This document shows, piece after piece, positions 7,175 to 16,307 of a DNA stretch of 64,000 nucleotides. Origin of the DNA: CAVTSA01 sp963790575 (GTDB taxonomy: Bacteria; Chloroflexota; Dormibacteria; Dormibacterales; Dormibacteraceae); contig CAWBPD010000016.1 of assembly GCA_963790575.1 (NCBI GenBank), forward strand, positions 62,001 through 126,000, read 5' to 3'. The notes under the pieces are model-generated. The model saw nothing but the letters and a program-made list of their open reading frames with translations, did not search any database and was not told where the DNA came from. Each line of letters starts with the position of its first letter. Position 1 is the stretch's first letter. Made by a program: the position numbers and the translations under genes.

Positions 7175-10100
7175 ATGCCGGAAGTGGAGTTCTCGCTCCT
7201 GGGGCCGCTGGTGGTGCGACGCGACTCGACCGAGGTGCCGGTCGCGGGGGAGCGGGCCCGGCGCACGCTGGCCCTGCTCGCGCTCTCGGCGGGACGCCCG
7301 GTGTCGGTGGACCGTCTGGTCGAGGAAGTCTGGGAGTCGCCGCCCGAGGGTGCCCCCAACGCGCTCCAGTCGCTGGTCTCACGACTCCGGCGCAGCCTGG
7401 GCCGCGACGCCCCCATCGAGCGTGAGGGCGACAGCTATCGACTCGCCGTGGCGCCGGAGAGGGTTGACGCCTGGCGCTTCGAGCGGGAGCTGACGGCGGC
7501 ACGGACCGGGGAGGCCGGGGCTCTGGAGAGGGCGCTCGCCGAATGGCACGGAGAGCCGCTGGTCGGGCTTGGGGACAGCGGGGTCCTCGCCGCCGAGCGG
7601 GTGCGGCTGCAGAACCTCCACCGGGCGGCGCTCACCATGCGCGCCGCCGCCCGCCTCGAGGCCGGTGGTGACCCCACCCTGGCCGGGGACCTGCAGGCGC
7701 TCTCTGCCGCCAACCCACTGGACGAGGAGTTGCACGCACTGCTGCTGCGGGCGCTGGTGGCGGCCGGGCGGGAGGCGGAGGCCCTGACCCGGTACGAGGA
7801 CCTGCGGCAGCGCCTCCGCGAGGAGCTGGGGTGTGACCCGGCGCCGGCTCTGCAGGCGCTGCACCGGGCCATCCTCCGCCACGACCCCCAGGCCCGCCCT
7901 TCGTCACGCCGGGTCGAGGGCCCGACCAACCTGCGCCGGCCGCTCACCAGCTTCGTGGGCCGCGACGAGGACCGCCGCCGCCTGATGGAGCGGCTGCAGA
8001 CCAACCGGCTGGTCACGATCGTCGGCACCGGGGGAGCCGGCAAGACCCGCCTCGCGCAGGAGGTCGCGGCCGGGCTTCGCACGCATTTCGATGGCGGCGT
8101 CTGGCTGGTGGAGCTGGCGGCGGTGCGGGAGGAGGAAGAAGTGACGCGCGGGATCCTGGGTACCTTGGCCCCGCACGTGGGGACGGTGGCCGAGCTCCTG
8201 CGGTCGCTGGCCGGTGAGGGGCTCCCGGGCCTGGTCGCGGCTCTCGATGACCGCCGTCTGCTGCTGCTCCTGGACAACTGCGAGCAGGTCGCCGCTCGCT
8301 GCGCCGAGGTGGCCGAGGCCCTGGCCGGCGGCACCGCCGGGGTGGTGGTGCTGGCGACCAGCCGCGAGCCCCTGGGCGTGGCGGGCGAGATGCTGTGGCC
8401 GGTCGGTCCCCTGGGCGGCGACGGTGAGGGGCTTGGTCCGGCCGTCCACCTCTTCGCCGACCGCGCCCAGGCCGTCGATCCGAGCTTCCGGCTCGACGAC
8501 GAGACCCGACCGCTGGTCGAGCGCATCTGCTCCGACCTGGACCGGCTGCCGCTGGCGATCGAGCTGGCCGCCGCCCGCCTGCGGACGCTGACCCTCGGGG
8601 AGATCGCGGAGCGGCTGGCCGACCGCTTCCGTCTGCTCGGCGCCGGCCGCCGCCGGGGCGTCGAGCGCCACCAGACGCTGCGGGCGGTGGTCGACTGGAG
8701 CTGGGATCTGCTGCTGCCCGTGGAACGGACCTTGCTGCGACGGCTGGCCGTGCTCGCCGACGGCTGCGACGTGGAGGCAGTGGAGAGCACCTGTGCCGGC
8801 CTGGGCGGTGACGATCTCGCCCCGGACCAGGCCTTCGAGGTGCTCTCGGCCCTGGTCGATCGCTCGCTGGTGGCGACCGAGGAGCGAGGAGGCCGCACCT
8901 TCTACCGGCTGCTGGAGACGGTGCGGGCCTATGCCCTGGACCGGCTGCACCAGTCGGGGGAGGAGGAGACGGTTCGTGCGGCCCACGCCAGGTGGTGTTG
9001 CCGCCTGGCCGAGGCCGCCGACCCTCATCTGAGAGGCCGGGAGCAGCACAAGTGGTTGGACCGGCTGGACGCGGTGGAGGCCGAGCTCCGGGGCGCGATC
9101 CAGTGGGCGATCTCAGCACGGCGCAAGGAGCTCGCGGTGCGGCTGGGAGCGGCCCTCGGCTGGTACCTGGGGCTGCGGGGGCTGCGCGACCGCCACCGCG
9201 AGTGGCTCCAGGCGGCGCTCGAACTGCCGGGCGAGATACCGGCTCTGCTGCGAGCGCGCGCGCTGGTCGCGATGGTTCACCTGGGTATGAACCCGGCCGC
9301 CGACCCGGTCCGGGACCCCGGGTACCTGGCCGAGGCCAGGGACGCCTTCGCCGCCGCCGGGGTGCCACCCAGCGACGATCTTCGCCTCCGCGAGCTGGCG
9401 GCGCGGATGCCGCAACTTCGGGAGCACCCGGAGGAGGGGCCCAGGTTGAGCGAGGACCTGGCCGCGCTGCGGCAGGAAGCCACCGACCCCTGGGTGCGGG
9501 CCGCGAGCTGGCCAACCGAGGCCTTCGCCCTCATCGCCTGGGTACCGGAGGCGGAGCGGCGAGGCCGCGTCGAGGAGGCGTTCGCGCGGGCGGTCGAGGA
9601 CTGCCGGCGGGTGGGCGACGACTGGGCGTTGGCAGTGTCGCTGACCGGCCTCTCGGTCTGCGCGCAGGCACGCGGGGAGCGGGCGGCGGCGGAGGCCTAC
9701 CTCGACGAGGCCTTCCACCGCTCGGCGCACATCGGGTGGTCGGAGGACGTGGTCTGGGTCCTGATCGCGCTCACCGTCGCCGTCGGGGTGGCCGCGTCCG
9801 CGGAGGGCAGCCTGACGGCGGCCTGGGGCTCGGCCGAGATGGACGCGCTGATGGAGCGAGGCCTGGACCAGGCGCAGCGGCTCCGCACGTCGACGCTCGG
9901 GGTGGCCGCCGGTTACGTTTTCCTGGGGTCGCTCGCCCAGCGCCGAGGGGACGTCGACCTGACCGCCCGCTGTTTCTCGCTCTCCCTGGCCCAGGAGCTG
10001 CCCGGCAGCTCGGAGGCGGAGACGCCGATCCGCGTGGTGGCGACCACGGGCCTGGCCTGGGCCCGCGAGCGCCAGGGGCGGCCCCGCGAGGTCTGGCCTT

Positions 10101-10489
10101 TGCTCCGGCAGGCGGCGGAGATTCTGCGTGGATATGGTGCCGACCACGTGAGCGCGTTGCCAACCCCGGACGGCGAGGTGTCGCCGGAGGTGGCGATGGG
10201 CCTGGTCTGGCTCGCGGGCTGTTCCGTGATCGCCGCCCGGACCCTCCTGCGGGAGGGGAACCCGGGCCGCGCGCTGACCCTGCTCGGCGCGGCGGCCGCG
10301 GCCGCATCACGCCTTCCCCGCGACTTCCGAAAGCAGATGGAGGACAACTGGCTGTTCGAGCGGCAAACCGCCGAAGACGAGTCGCGGGCTCGCGCCCAGC
10401 TCCGTCCAGCTCAGGCTGACGCCGCCTTCGCGCGCGGGCAGTCGATGCCGTGGCGCGACCTCCTCAGCGCTCTCAGGGGCGGAGGCTGA
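7172..10489 (+). CDS. AfsR/SARP-type transcriptional regulator: winged helix, BTAD, NB-ARC ATPase, TPR-like C-terminus
   Basis: 1105 aa. Residues 1-95 form an OmpR-like winged helix (FSLLGPLVV, RPVSVDRLVEEVW, NALQSLVSRLRRSLG). Residues 100-245 form a bacterial transcriptional activation domain. An ATPase follows from about residue 270 (IVGTGGAGKTRLAQE Walker A, LLLLLDNCEQ Walker B, LATSREPLGV, PLAIELAAARL). The C-terminal half is helical and TPR-like. Such STAND regulators activate secondary metabolism or stress genes after nucleotide and ligand binding. The gene stands alone, upstream of the ABC exporter genes, which could be a target (inference). A repeat element follows its stop by 22 nt. 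Confidence 0.9.
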   Translation: MMPEVEFSLLGPLVVRRDSTEVPVAGERARRTLALLALSAGRPVSVDRLVEEVWESPPEGAPNALQSLVSRLRRSLGRDAPIEREGDSYRLAVAPERVDAWRFERELTAARTGEAGALERALAEWHGEPLVGLGDSGVLAAERVRLQNLHRAALTMRAAARLEAGGDPTLAGDLQALSAANPLDEELHALLLRALVAAGREAEALTRYEDLRQRLREELGCDPAPALQALHRAILRHDPQARPSSRRVEGPTNLRRPLTSFVGRDEDRRRLMERLQTNRLVTIVGTGGAGKTRLAQEVAAGLRTHFDGGVWLVELAAVREEEEVTRGILGTLAPHVGTVAELLRSLAGEGLPGLVAALDDRRLLLLLDNCEQVAARCAEVAEALAGGTAGVVVLATSREPLGVAGEMLWPVGPLGGDGEGLGPAVHLFADRAQAVDPSFRLDDETRPLVERICSDLDRLPLAIELAAARLRTLTLGEIAERLADRFRLLGAGRRRGVERHQTLRAVVDWSWDLLLPVERTLLRRLAVLADGCDVEAVESTCAGLGGDDLAPDQAFEVLSALVDRSLVATEERGGRTFYRLLETVRAYALDRLHQSGEEETVRAAHARWCCRLAEAADPHLRGREQHKWLDRLDAVEAELRGAIQWAISARRKELAVRLGAALGWYLGLRGLRDRHREWLQAALELPGEIPALLRARALVAMVHLGMNPAADPVRDPGYLAEARDAFAAAGVPPSDDLRLRELAARMPQLREHPEEGPRLSEDLAALRQEATDPWVRAASWPTEAFALIAWVPEAERRGRVEEAFARAVEDCRRVGDDWALAVSLTGLSVCAQARGERAAAEAYLDEAFHRSAHIGWSEDVVWVLIALTVAVGVAASAEGSLTAAWGSAEMDALMERGLDQAQRLRTSTLGVAAGYVFLGSLAQRRGDVDLTARCFSLSLAQELPGSSEAETPIRVVATTGLAWARERQGRPREVWPLLRQAAEILRGYGADHVSALPTPDGEVSPEVAMGLVWLAGCSVIAARTLLREGNPGRALTLLGAAAAAASRLPRDFRKQMEDNWLFERQTAEDESRARAQLRPAQADAAFARGQSMPWRDLLSALRGGG

Positions 10490-10500
10490 GGGGGGCTGAG

Positions 10501-10564
10501 GTAGGGCCGGAGTGTCCGCACTGCGGCCCTACGGACGCGGTTGTAGCACCGGAATGCGGACACT
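10501..10564. repeat. Inverted-arm element AGTGTCCGCA/TGCGGACACT with nested hairpin (locus R3)
   Basis: Arms at 10511-10520 and 10555-10564 (offset 44) are identical to those at 2073/2116. A second perfect 9-bp stem, GTAGGGCCG (10501-10509) with CGGCCCTAC (10524-10532), overlaps the left arm, so two alternative hairpins are possible. It begins 12-22 nt after the AfsR-like stop and lies upstream of the drrA-like gene. Confidence 0.65.
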
Positions 10565-10638
10565 GTGGCCTCACCCGCGTGCGTGTCCTGTCAGCGGCGC
10601 GTGCGTGAGATGTCAGCGCGCGGGGAAAGACTGGGGCT

Positions 10639-11640
10639 ATGCCAACCGCGATCGAGGCCGAGGGGCTGGTCAAGCGCTTCGGCAAGAACACCGCCCTGGC
10701 CGGTGTCGACCTCACCGCGGAGGAGGGTACGGTGCTCGGCATGCTGGGGCCCAACGGCGCCGGCAAGACGACCGCCGTCCGCATCCTCGCCACCCTGACC
10801 CAGCCCGATGGGGGCGCCGCGCGGGTGGGCGGCTACGACATCGTCCGCCAGGCGCATGAGGTCCGGCAGTTGATCGGCCTCACCGGACAGTTCGCCGCCG
10901 TCGACGAGAACCTGTCGGGGCGCGAAAACCTGTACCTGATCGGCGGACTCATCGGGTTCAGCGGGCGCGAGGCACGCCGGCGCGCCGACGATCTGCTGGA
11001 GCGGTTCGGACTCACCGACGCCGCCACCAAACGCGCCAAGGCCTACTCGGGCGGGATGCGGCGCCGGCTCGACCTGGCCGCCAGCCTGGTCGGCCACCCC
11101 CGGATCCTCTACCTCGACGAGCCCACCACCGGACTCGACCCGCAGAGCCGCCTCGAGCTCTGGGGGATCGTGGGCGGCCTGGTCCGGGAAGGGACCACCG
11201 TGCTGCTCACCACCCAGTACCTGGACGAGGTGGACCGGCTCGCCAACGACATCGTGGTGATCGACCACGGCCGGGTGATCGCGGCCGGCACCTCGAGGGA
11301 GCTCAAGGCACGGACCGGGAGCCAGATCCTGGAGGTCGGCTGCGCCGTGCCCGCCATGCGTCCGCGTCTGGAGCTGGTGCTGGAGGAGCTGGTCGGGAGC
11401 CCCCCTCGCGAGGACCCGGCGACCCATCTCTTCACGGTCCCGGTCACCGATCCCGCGGCGCTGCCGGAGGCGGTCCGGCGCCTCGACGCGGCAGGCATCG
11501 TGATCTCGGCGCTGGCCCTGCGCCTGCCGAGCCTGGACGAGGTCTTCCTGCAGCTCACCGGCACCCGGCCCGCCGGCACCACCGGGGGCACCGCCGCCGG
11601 CCCGCCCCAGGCTCACATTCCGAAGGAGGTGCCGGCTTGA
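10639..11640 (+). CDS. DrrA-type ABC transporter ATP-binding protein
   Basis: 333 aa. Walker A is GPNGAGKTTA (about residue 35), the signature is YSGGMRRRLDL, Walker B is ILYLDEPTTGLD, and the switch region is TTQYLDEVDRLA. The extra C-terminal domain after residue 220 is typical of the DrrA/daunorubicin-resistance subfamily, which pairs with a separate six-helix permease. The stop overlaps the TTG start of the permease gene. The substrate may be a drug or lipid-like compound; it cannot be told from sequence. Confidence 0.93.
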   Translation: MPTAIEAEGLVKRFGKNTALAGVDLTAEEGTVLGMLGPNGAGKTTAVRILATLTQPDGGAARVGGYDIVRQAHEVRQLIGLTGQFAAVDENLSGRENLYLIGGLIGFSGREARRRADDLLERFGLTDAATKRAKAYSGGMRRRLDLAASLVGHPRILYLDEPTTGLDPQSRLELWGIVGGLVREGTTVLLTTQYLDEVDRLANDIVVIDHGRVIAAGTSRELKARTGSQILEVGCAVPAMRPRLELVLEELVGSPPREDPATHLFTVPVTDPAALPEAVRRLDAAGIVISALALRLPSLDEVFLQLTGTRPAGTTGGTAAGPPQAHIPKEVPA

Positions 11641-12461
11641 GCACCATGCTTGCGAGACCGTCCGCCATGCCCGCCGGACGCCCCATGACCCACCGGGTAC
11701 CCCTCCGCCTGGCTCTGCGGCAGGCGCTGCTGATGACGCGCCGCAACCTGATGCGGATCCGCACCAACCCCGCGGAGCTGGCCGGGATGCTGCTGATGCC
11801 GGTCATGTTCATCGCGCTCTTCGTCTTCGTGTTCGGGGGCGCGGTGGCCGGCTCCACCGCGGCCTACCTCCAGTTCGCGATTCCGGGGATCATCGCTCAA
11901 GGGGTGGTGATGGGTTCGACCGCCAGCGGCACCGGGCTCAACAACGACCTCAACAACGGCGTCTTCGACCGCATCCGGTCGCTGCCCGTGGTGCGCTGGT
12001 CGCCGCTGGTGGGGCAGATCCTGGGCGATCTGTGCCGGATCGCGCTCGGCATCCTGCTCACCTTCGGCATCGGCCTCGCCCTCGGTTTCCGGGTCCACAC
12101 CGGTCCCCTGCAGACCCTGGCCGCCTTCGCGGCGCTGTTCCTGTTCGCGTTCTCCTTCAGCTGGATCCCGATCCTGCTCGGCGTCCTGGCCAAAAGCCCG
12201 GTGGTGGTCCAGACCCTCTCGGTGGTGATCGTTTTCCCGCTCACGTTCGGAAGCTCGGTCCTGGTCCCGGCCCGGACGTTCCCGGCCTGGCTGCAGGCCT
12301 GGGCCAACGTGAGCCCGATGTCGGCGATCGCCGACCTGAGCCGCGGCCTCATGGTCGGGGGCGCGGTGGGCGAGCCGGCGCTGGTGGCACTGATCTGGGG
12401 GGTGGCCGTGATCGCGATCTTCGCGCCGCTCTCGGTGTGGGCCTACCGTCGCCGGGTCTGA
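11637..12461 (+). CDS. DrrB-type ABC-2 transporter permease
   Basis: 274 aa, six hydrophobic segments, ABC-2 family (MTRRNLMRIRTNP, PVMFIALFVFVFGG, GVFDRIRSLPV, SWIPILLGVLAKSP). The TTG start at 11637 overlaps the ATPase gene stop and has AAGGAGG 7 nt upstream. The ATG at 11646 is too far from that SD. With the preceding ATPase it forms a complete exporter of the DrrAB type. Confidence 0.92.
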   Translation: MSTMLARPSAMPAGRPMTHRVPLRLALRQALLMTRRNLMRIRTNPAELAGMLLMPVMFIALFVFVFGGAVAGSTAAYLQFAIPGIIAQGVVMGSTASGTGLNNDLNNGVFDRIRSLPVVRWSPLVGQILGDLCRIALGILLTFGIGLALGFRVHTGPLQTLAAFAALFLFAFSFSWIPILLGVLAKSPVVVQTLSVVIVFPLTFGSSVLVPARTFPAWLQAWANVSPMSAIADLSRGLMVGGAVGEPALVALIWGVAVIAIFAPLSVWAYRRRV

Positions 12462-12567
12462 CGGCGGTGGCCCCGCACCGACCCCGGCATCGACCCCCCG
12501 ATCGGAGCGGCGCGTTATGAGGGGCGGGTCGTAGCCTCTCCCTCTCGAGGCGGCCCCGCCCCAACCC

Positions 12568-13059
12568 ATGGAACATCCTTCTCCGGAGCAGCATCTGCGT
12601 CGAAATCCGACCTTCCTCGTGATGCTCGCCTTCGGCATGGTCGGCCTGCTGGTGCTGCTCGGTGGTCTCGGGCTCTACCTCTATTTCGAGCCCGTCAACC
12701 AGAACACCGGCACCACCGTCCAGGTCACCGCGATCAAGGAGTACGACCCCGACACCGGCACGGTCAGCGGGCAGTCCAAGACACAATTCGGGTCGGGTCA
12801 GATCCCGGCCGCGGTGATCGATTGGAGCGGCGTCTCGGCCGGGCTCCCGGTGGAGGCGGGGTGGTACGACCAACAGGTGAGCGACGGCACCGCCCTCAAC
12901 ACGGTGGGACCGAAACCGGCGGGCGCGATGCCGCGGGCGGTCCCGCTGGTGAGGGATCGGAGCCGGCTGTCGTCGGGGCTCTACCTCTTCATCGTGGGCC
13001 GGTACTCCGGTGGGCGCATCGTCGAGGTCCTGGCGCGTCAGGAGGCGCAGGTCACGTGA
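12568..13059 (+). CDS. Single-pass membrane protein, unknown
   Basis: 163 aa with one membrane helix (about residues 17-41, FLVMLAFGMVGLLVLLGGLGLYLYF) and an external domain of about 120 residues. No cysteines or known catalytic motif are apparent. Not recognised. Its TGA overlaps the GTG of the PrsW-like gene, so the two are translationally coupled and may act together at the membrane. About 107 bp separates it from the permease gene, and I see no clear hairpin there. Confidence 0.65.
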   Translation: MEHPSPEQHLRRNPTFLVMLAFGMVGLLVLLGGLGLYLYFEPVNQNTGTTVQVTAIKEYDPDTGTVSGQSKTQFGSGQIPAAVIDWSGVSAGLPVEAGWYDQQVSDGTALNTVGPKPAGAMPRAVPLVRDRSRLSSGLYLFIVGRYSGGRIVEVLARQEAQVT

Positions 13060-14645
13060 CGGCCACCGCCCCACCGCCGCGGGGGCCGGGCGCCTACGCG
13101 GCTCCGCCCCCAGGCTGGTCGCCCGTACCCACGGTCCCCCCTCCCCCGCTGCCACCAGGGGCGTACTGGGTACCTCGCTACGACGCCGCCCAACCACCAC
13201 CCCCGCGGCCGTCGCCCCCGCCACCCGAGGGTCCCGATCTCTGGTACGACAACGGCGTCCGGCTGGCGCTGGCCGTCTTCGCGGGACTGGTCCTGGTGCT
13301 CCTGGGCGGAACCATCTTCGGCGCCTTCCAGGGCTCGAGCGGCCCCGACGGCCCCGTGATCGCTCTGCTTTCGGCGTACGACCTGGGTGGGGTCCTGGTG
13401 ACCGCGATGCTGGGCGGGATCCTGACCGGGGTCCTGGCACTGGTCAACCGTGGCGAGGCCGACCTGCGCCGCCGCCATCAGCTGCTGCTGATCGGGGCCG
13501 CCGGCGTGATCGCCACCATGCTGCTCTGGCTCTCGGTCCTGCCGGTGCTGATGTCGCTCATCTTCAGCGAGAGCCTGATCTTCTGCGTCCTGCCCACCGC
13601 CTTCGCACTCTGGGTGCTCCGACGCATCTCGCCCAGCCGGCGGCTCCCGTGGTGGCTGCTCCTGCTGGCGGTGGGGTGGGGATTTCTGATCGCCCCCAAC
13701 CTGGCCATCATCGCGGAGTCGATCTGGGGTGCGGCGACCGCCAACCTGATCCCGGGGTTCGGCGCCGGCGTCGCCAGCGCGTTCAGCGCCGGGCTCTTCG
13801 AAGAGGGCTCGAACGGCCTCGGCGTGATCCTCCTCTACCTCCTGTTCCGCGATCGCATCGACGGCGTCATCGGTGGCATCTGCCTGGGGGCCGCGGTCGG
13901 TCTCGGCTTCAACTTCATCGAGTCCGGCGAGTACATGCTGGTGGGCCTCGCCTTCGGAGGCGGTCTTGGCGGCTTCGCGCTGCAGTTCCTGTTCCGCCAG
14001 GTCCTGGGCCTCTTCGCCGGTCACGCTGCCTACACCGCGCTCACCGGGGCGGGCGTGGGCGTGGCGCGGACGCTCCGCGGCTGGCGGCCCCGCACGTTGG
14101 CGGTCACCTCCGGGCTGGTGGTCGCCATCTCGGCCCATTTCCTCTGGGATTTCATCGCGATGACCAACCTCGGCCCCAACTCGAACAACAACGGGATCGA
14201 GTTCGCGGTCATCACGCCCCTCACCTACCTCGCGCTCGACGGCCCCTTCGTGCTCATGCTGACGGTGCTGTTCGTGCTCGGCTGGCGCACCGAGAGGCTC
14301 TCGCTGGCGACCCAATTCGAGGCCGAGGCGGCGTCCGGGCGCGGAGTCGTGGCGCCGGACGAGCTGCCCATCCTGATCAGCCCCCGGCGACGCGCGGGCG
14401 TCCGGCTGCGCGCCATGTGGCGGTCGTCGTGGCGCCACTACCGCTGGATCGTGGACATCCAGGAGGCGCAGATCGAGCTGGCGGCGCTGCGCTGGGCGCG
14501 TGAGTCGGAGCGCATCGACGCCGCCCGCGCGGTGAAGCGTGAGCAGCGGCTGGCGGCGCGGATCCTGGACCTGAAGCGAAACCCGCCCCGCCTTCTCCCC
14601 CTCGACCGCCACCCGGCTCGCGCCCCCGCCAACACCCCAGCGTAG
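13056..14645 (+). CDS. PrsW-like intramembrane metalloprotease family protein
   Basis: 529 aa. A Pro-rich cytoplasmic N-terminus (residues 1-60) precedes about nine membrane segments. LFEEGSNGLG corresponds to the EE motif, AVGLGFNFIESGEY to the second motif, GHAAYTALTG and AHFLWDF to the histidine motifs of the PrsW family (PF13367), which cleaves anti-sigma factors. The usual lysine after the EE pair is absent (EEGSN). A charged, helical C-terminal tail (about residues 440-529, rich in Arg) is additional. The GTG start at 13056 has GGAGG about 11 nt upstream. A four-copy tandem repeat begins 11 nt past the stop. Confidence 0.8.
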   Translation: MTATAPPPRGPGAYAAPPPGWSPVPTVPPPPLPPGAYWVPRYDAAQPPPPRPSPPPPEGPDLWYDNGVRLALAVFAGLVLVLLGGTIFGAFQGSSGPDGPVIALLSAYDLGGVLVTAMLGGILTGVLALVNRGEADLRRRHQLLLIGAAGVIATMLLWLSVLPVLMSLIFSESLIFCVLPTAFALWVLRRISPSRRLPWWLLLLAVGWGFLIAPNLAIIAESIWGAATANLIPGFGAGVASAFSAGLFEEGSNGLGVILLYLLFRDRIDGVIGGICLGAAVGLGFNFIESGEYMLVGLAFGGGLGGFALQFLFRQVLGLFAGHAAYTALTGAGVGVARTLRGWRPRTLAVTSGLVVAISAHFLWDFIAMTNLGPNSNNNGIEFAVITPLTYLALDGPFVLMLTVLFVLGWRTERLSLATQFEAEAASGRGVVAPDELPILISPRRRAGVRLRAMWRSSWRHYRWIVDIQEAQIELAALRWARESERIDAARAVKREQRLAARILDLKRNPPRLLPLDRHPARAPANTPA

Positions 14646-14655
14646 GCGGGGCGAT

Positions 14656-14797
14656 GGTGCATCAACAGGGGTTATGGCGGGCGGGAGGGACCCGCTGGTG
14701 CACCACCGGGGGTTATGGCGGGCGGGAGGGACCCGCTGGTGCACCACCGGGGGTTATGGCGGGCCGGAGGGACCCGCTGGTGCACCAACGGGGGTTC
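14656..14797 (+). repeat. Tandem 41-bp repeat headed by GGTGCACC, three full units plus part (locus R4)
   Basis: Units start at 14656, 14697, 14738 and 14779 (partial). The first has GGTGCATC in place of GGTGCACC; units 2 and 3 differ by one or two bases. The conserved first half reads GGTGCACCACCGGGGGTTAT. Because the octamer is its own complement, neighbouring units can pair in the transcript, forming hairpins with about 33-nt interiors. It lies between convergent genes, 11 nt past the PrsW-like stop. The same repeat occurs inverted at 54118-54215. Confidence 0.85.
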
Positions 14798-14823
14798 GGA
14801 GCCAACGGGTGCCGGTGTCGAGG

Positions 14824-15636
14824 TCAGGCCAGGCGTGCCTGCAGGGTGTACTCCAGCGGCAGGCGAGGCGTGCCCTCGGGCGTCGTCCACTCGCCGTCAC
14901 CGCGGGCCACCAGGAACGGCCAGCGCTGCCAGTGGATGCTCTCGCGCTCGTGCAGGAAGTCGATCCGCAAACCGGCGCCGGCCAGCGCGCTCACCACCTG
15001 GCCCACGGGATGGATCCACTCGTGGCTGCGTGCGGTGAACGGTTCGCCCTCTCCCGTGTAGTCGCCCCCCTCCTCGTAGGTCGACGCCTCCTCCTGAAAG
15101 TAGTCGTGTTCGACCTCCAGACGATCCCACGCCATCAGCTCGTGGAAGGGATGGAACTCGCTCAGATAGAGCCGGCCCCCCGGTTTGAGCAGCCTGGTCA
15201 CCACCTGCGCCCAACGGTCGAGGTCGGGCAGCCAGACCAGCGCTCCGTAGCCGGTGTAGACGACGTCAAAGGTGCGGCCGCCGAGCGCCTCGGGGGCCTG
15301 GTAGACGTCCGCCTCCACGAACTCCGCCGCCAGCCCGAGGTCGTCCGCGAGGCCCCGAGCCACCGCGATCGAGCGGGGGGAGAAGTCCACGCCCACGACG
15401 CGAGCACCCTCTCGTGCCCAGGCCAGCGTATCTGTGCCCAGGTGGCACTGGAGATGGCACAGGGTGAGCCCCCGGACCGGGCCCAGCTCGGCCAGCTCAT
15501 GCGGCCGCACGACGAGGTGGCCGGCACGGATCCGGTCCAGGTCATAGAACGCGCTCCGCTGATGCCGGTCCGCCAGCTCCTCCCAGAGCGCCCGGTTGTC
15601 GGCGCGGCGCCGCTCCCACTCCTCCCCGGAGCTCAA
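14824..15636 (-). CDS. Class I SAM-dependent methyltransferase
   Basis: 270 aa. The SAM-binding region is LTLCHLQCHLGTDTLAWA, followed by VVGVDFSPRSIAVAR (motif I to II), FDVVYTGYGALVWLPD and LLKPGGRLYLSEFHP. This matches stand-alone class I methyltransferases annotated as acting on small molecules. I place the start at TTG 15636, which overlaps the stop of the phosphatidyltransferase gene (TTGA); no ATG precedes the conserved part. It is the last gene of the acyltransferase, PimA-like, PgsA-like operon, so a lipid or headgroup substrate is possible (inference). Confidence 0.82.
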   Translation of the reverse strand: MSSGEEWERRRADNRALWEELADRHQRSAFYDLDRIRAGHLVVRPHELAELGPVRGLTLCHLQCHLGTDTLAWAREGARVVGVDFSPRSIAVARGLADDLGLAAEFVEADVYQAPEALGGRTFDVVYTGYGALVWLPDLDRWAQVVTRLLKPGGRLYLSEFHPFHELMAWDRLEVEHDYFQEEASTYEEGGDYTGEGEPFTARSHEWIHPVGQVVSALAGAGLRIDFLHERESIHWQRWPFLVARGDGEWTTPEGTPRLPLEYTLQARLA

Positions 15637-16307
15637 GGGGCCGAGCGCTCTCCGGTCCGCGGCTCCTTCGCCCGCTCTTTGCGCGCGATCCGCCGCTGCT
15701 CCTTGGCCTGACCCCACACCTCGCCGATGCGCTGGAAGGCGGTGATGCAGGTGATGATCGCGATCAACCCGGCCATCCCGGCCAGCGCGTAGGGCGTCCA
15801 GAGCGCTCCCAAGAGCAGGCCGAGCACGGTCGCCACCACCCGTTCGGGACGCTGGAAGAGGCCGGTGTCACAGGTGAACCCAAGGCTCTGCGCACGGGCC
15901 CGCACGTAGGAGACCAGCAGCGAGCCGGAGATGGCGCACAGGCAGGCCAAGATGCCGAGCCGGTACCACACCGTGCCCGGCTCGTGGAAAAGGAAGAAGG
16001 CGGCGATCCCGGTGTAGGTGGCCGCCTCGGCGACACGGTCCATCGAAGAATCGAGGAAGGCGCCGTAGGGATAGCTCTTCTTGGTGGCCCGCGCCAGCGC
16101 GCCGTCGAGGATGTCGAAGGTGCCGGCGAAGATGAGGACGATCGCCGCCACCAGCAGGTACTGGAGGCCGGTCAGCACGGCCGCCACGACCGTGAGCAGG
16201 GTGCCGCCGACGGTGATCATGTTGGGCGTCAGAGGCGAGTGACCGAGGAGCCTCCCGACGCGCAGTGCGTTGCGCCTAACCCACGCTTGAATGCGCGTCG
16301 TGAGCAC
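15633..16307 (-). CDS. CDP-alcohol phosphatidyltransferase (PI/PIP-synthase or PgsA-like)
   Basis: 224 aa, several membrane helices. The signature D-x2-DG-x2-AR-x8-G-x3-D-x3-D is seen as DILDGALAR followed by YGAFLDSSMDR. In actinobacteria the enzyme next to PimA and PatA homologues is phosphatidylinositol-phosphate synthase (PgsA1), which joins CDP-diacylglycerol to inositol-1-phosphate. That role is supported here by the neighbours and by ino1 in the same window. The GTG at 16307 has AAGGAGG 8 nt upstream and overlaps the end of the PimA-like gene. Confidence 0.85.
   Translation of the reverse strand: MLTTRIQAWVRRNALRVGRLLGHSPLTPNMITVGGTLLTVVAAVLTGLQYLLVAAIVLIFAGTFDILDGALARATKKSYPYGAFLDSSMDRVAEAATYTGIAAFFLFHEPGTVWYRLGILACLCAISGSLLVSYVRARAQSLGFTCDTGLFQRPERVVATVLGLLLGALWTPYALAGMAGLIAIITCITAFQRIGEVWGQAKEQRRIARKERAKEPRTGERSAP

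Noticed and set aside
14656..14797. CRISPR array
   Set aside because: The entire 41-bp unit repeats with no variable spacers, there are too few units, the period is too short, and no cas gene is near.
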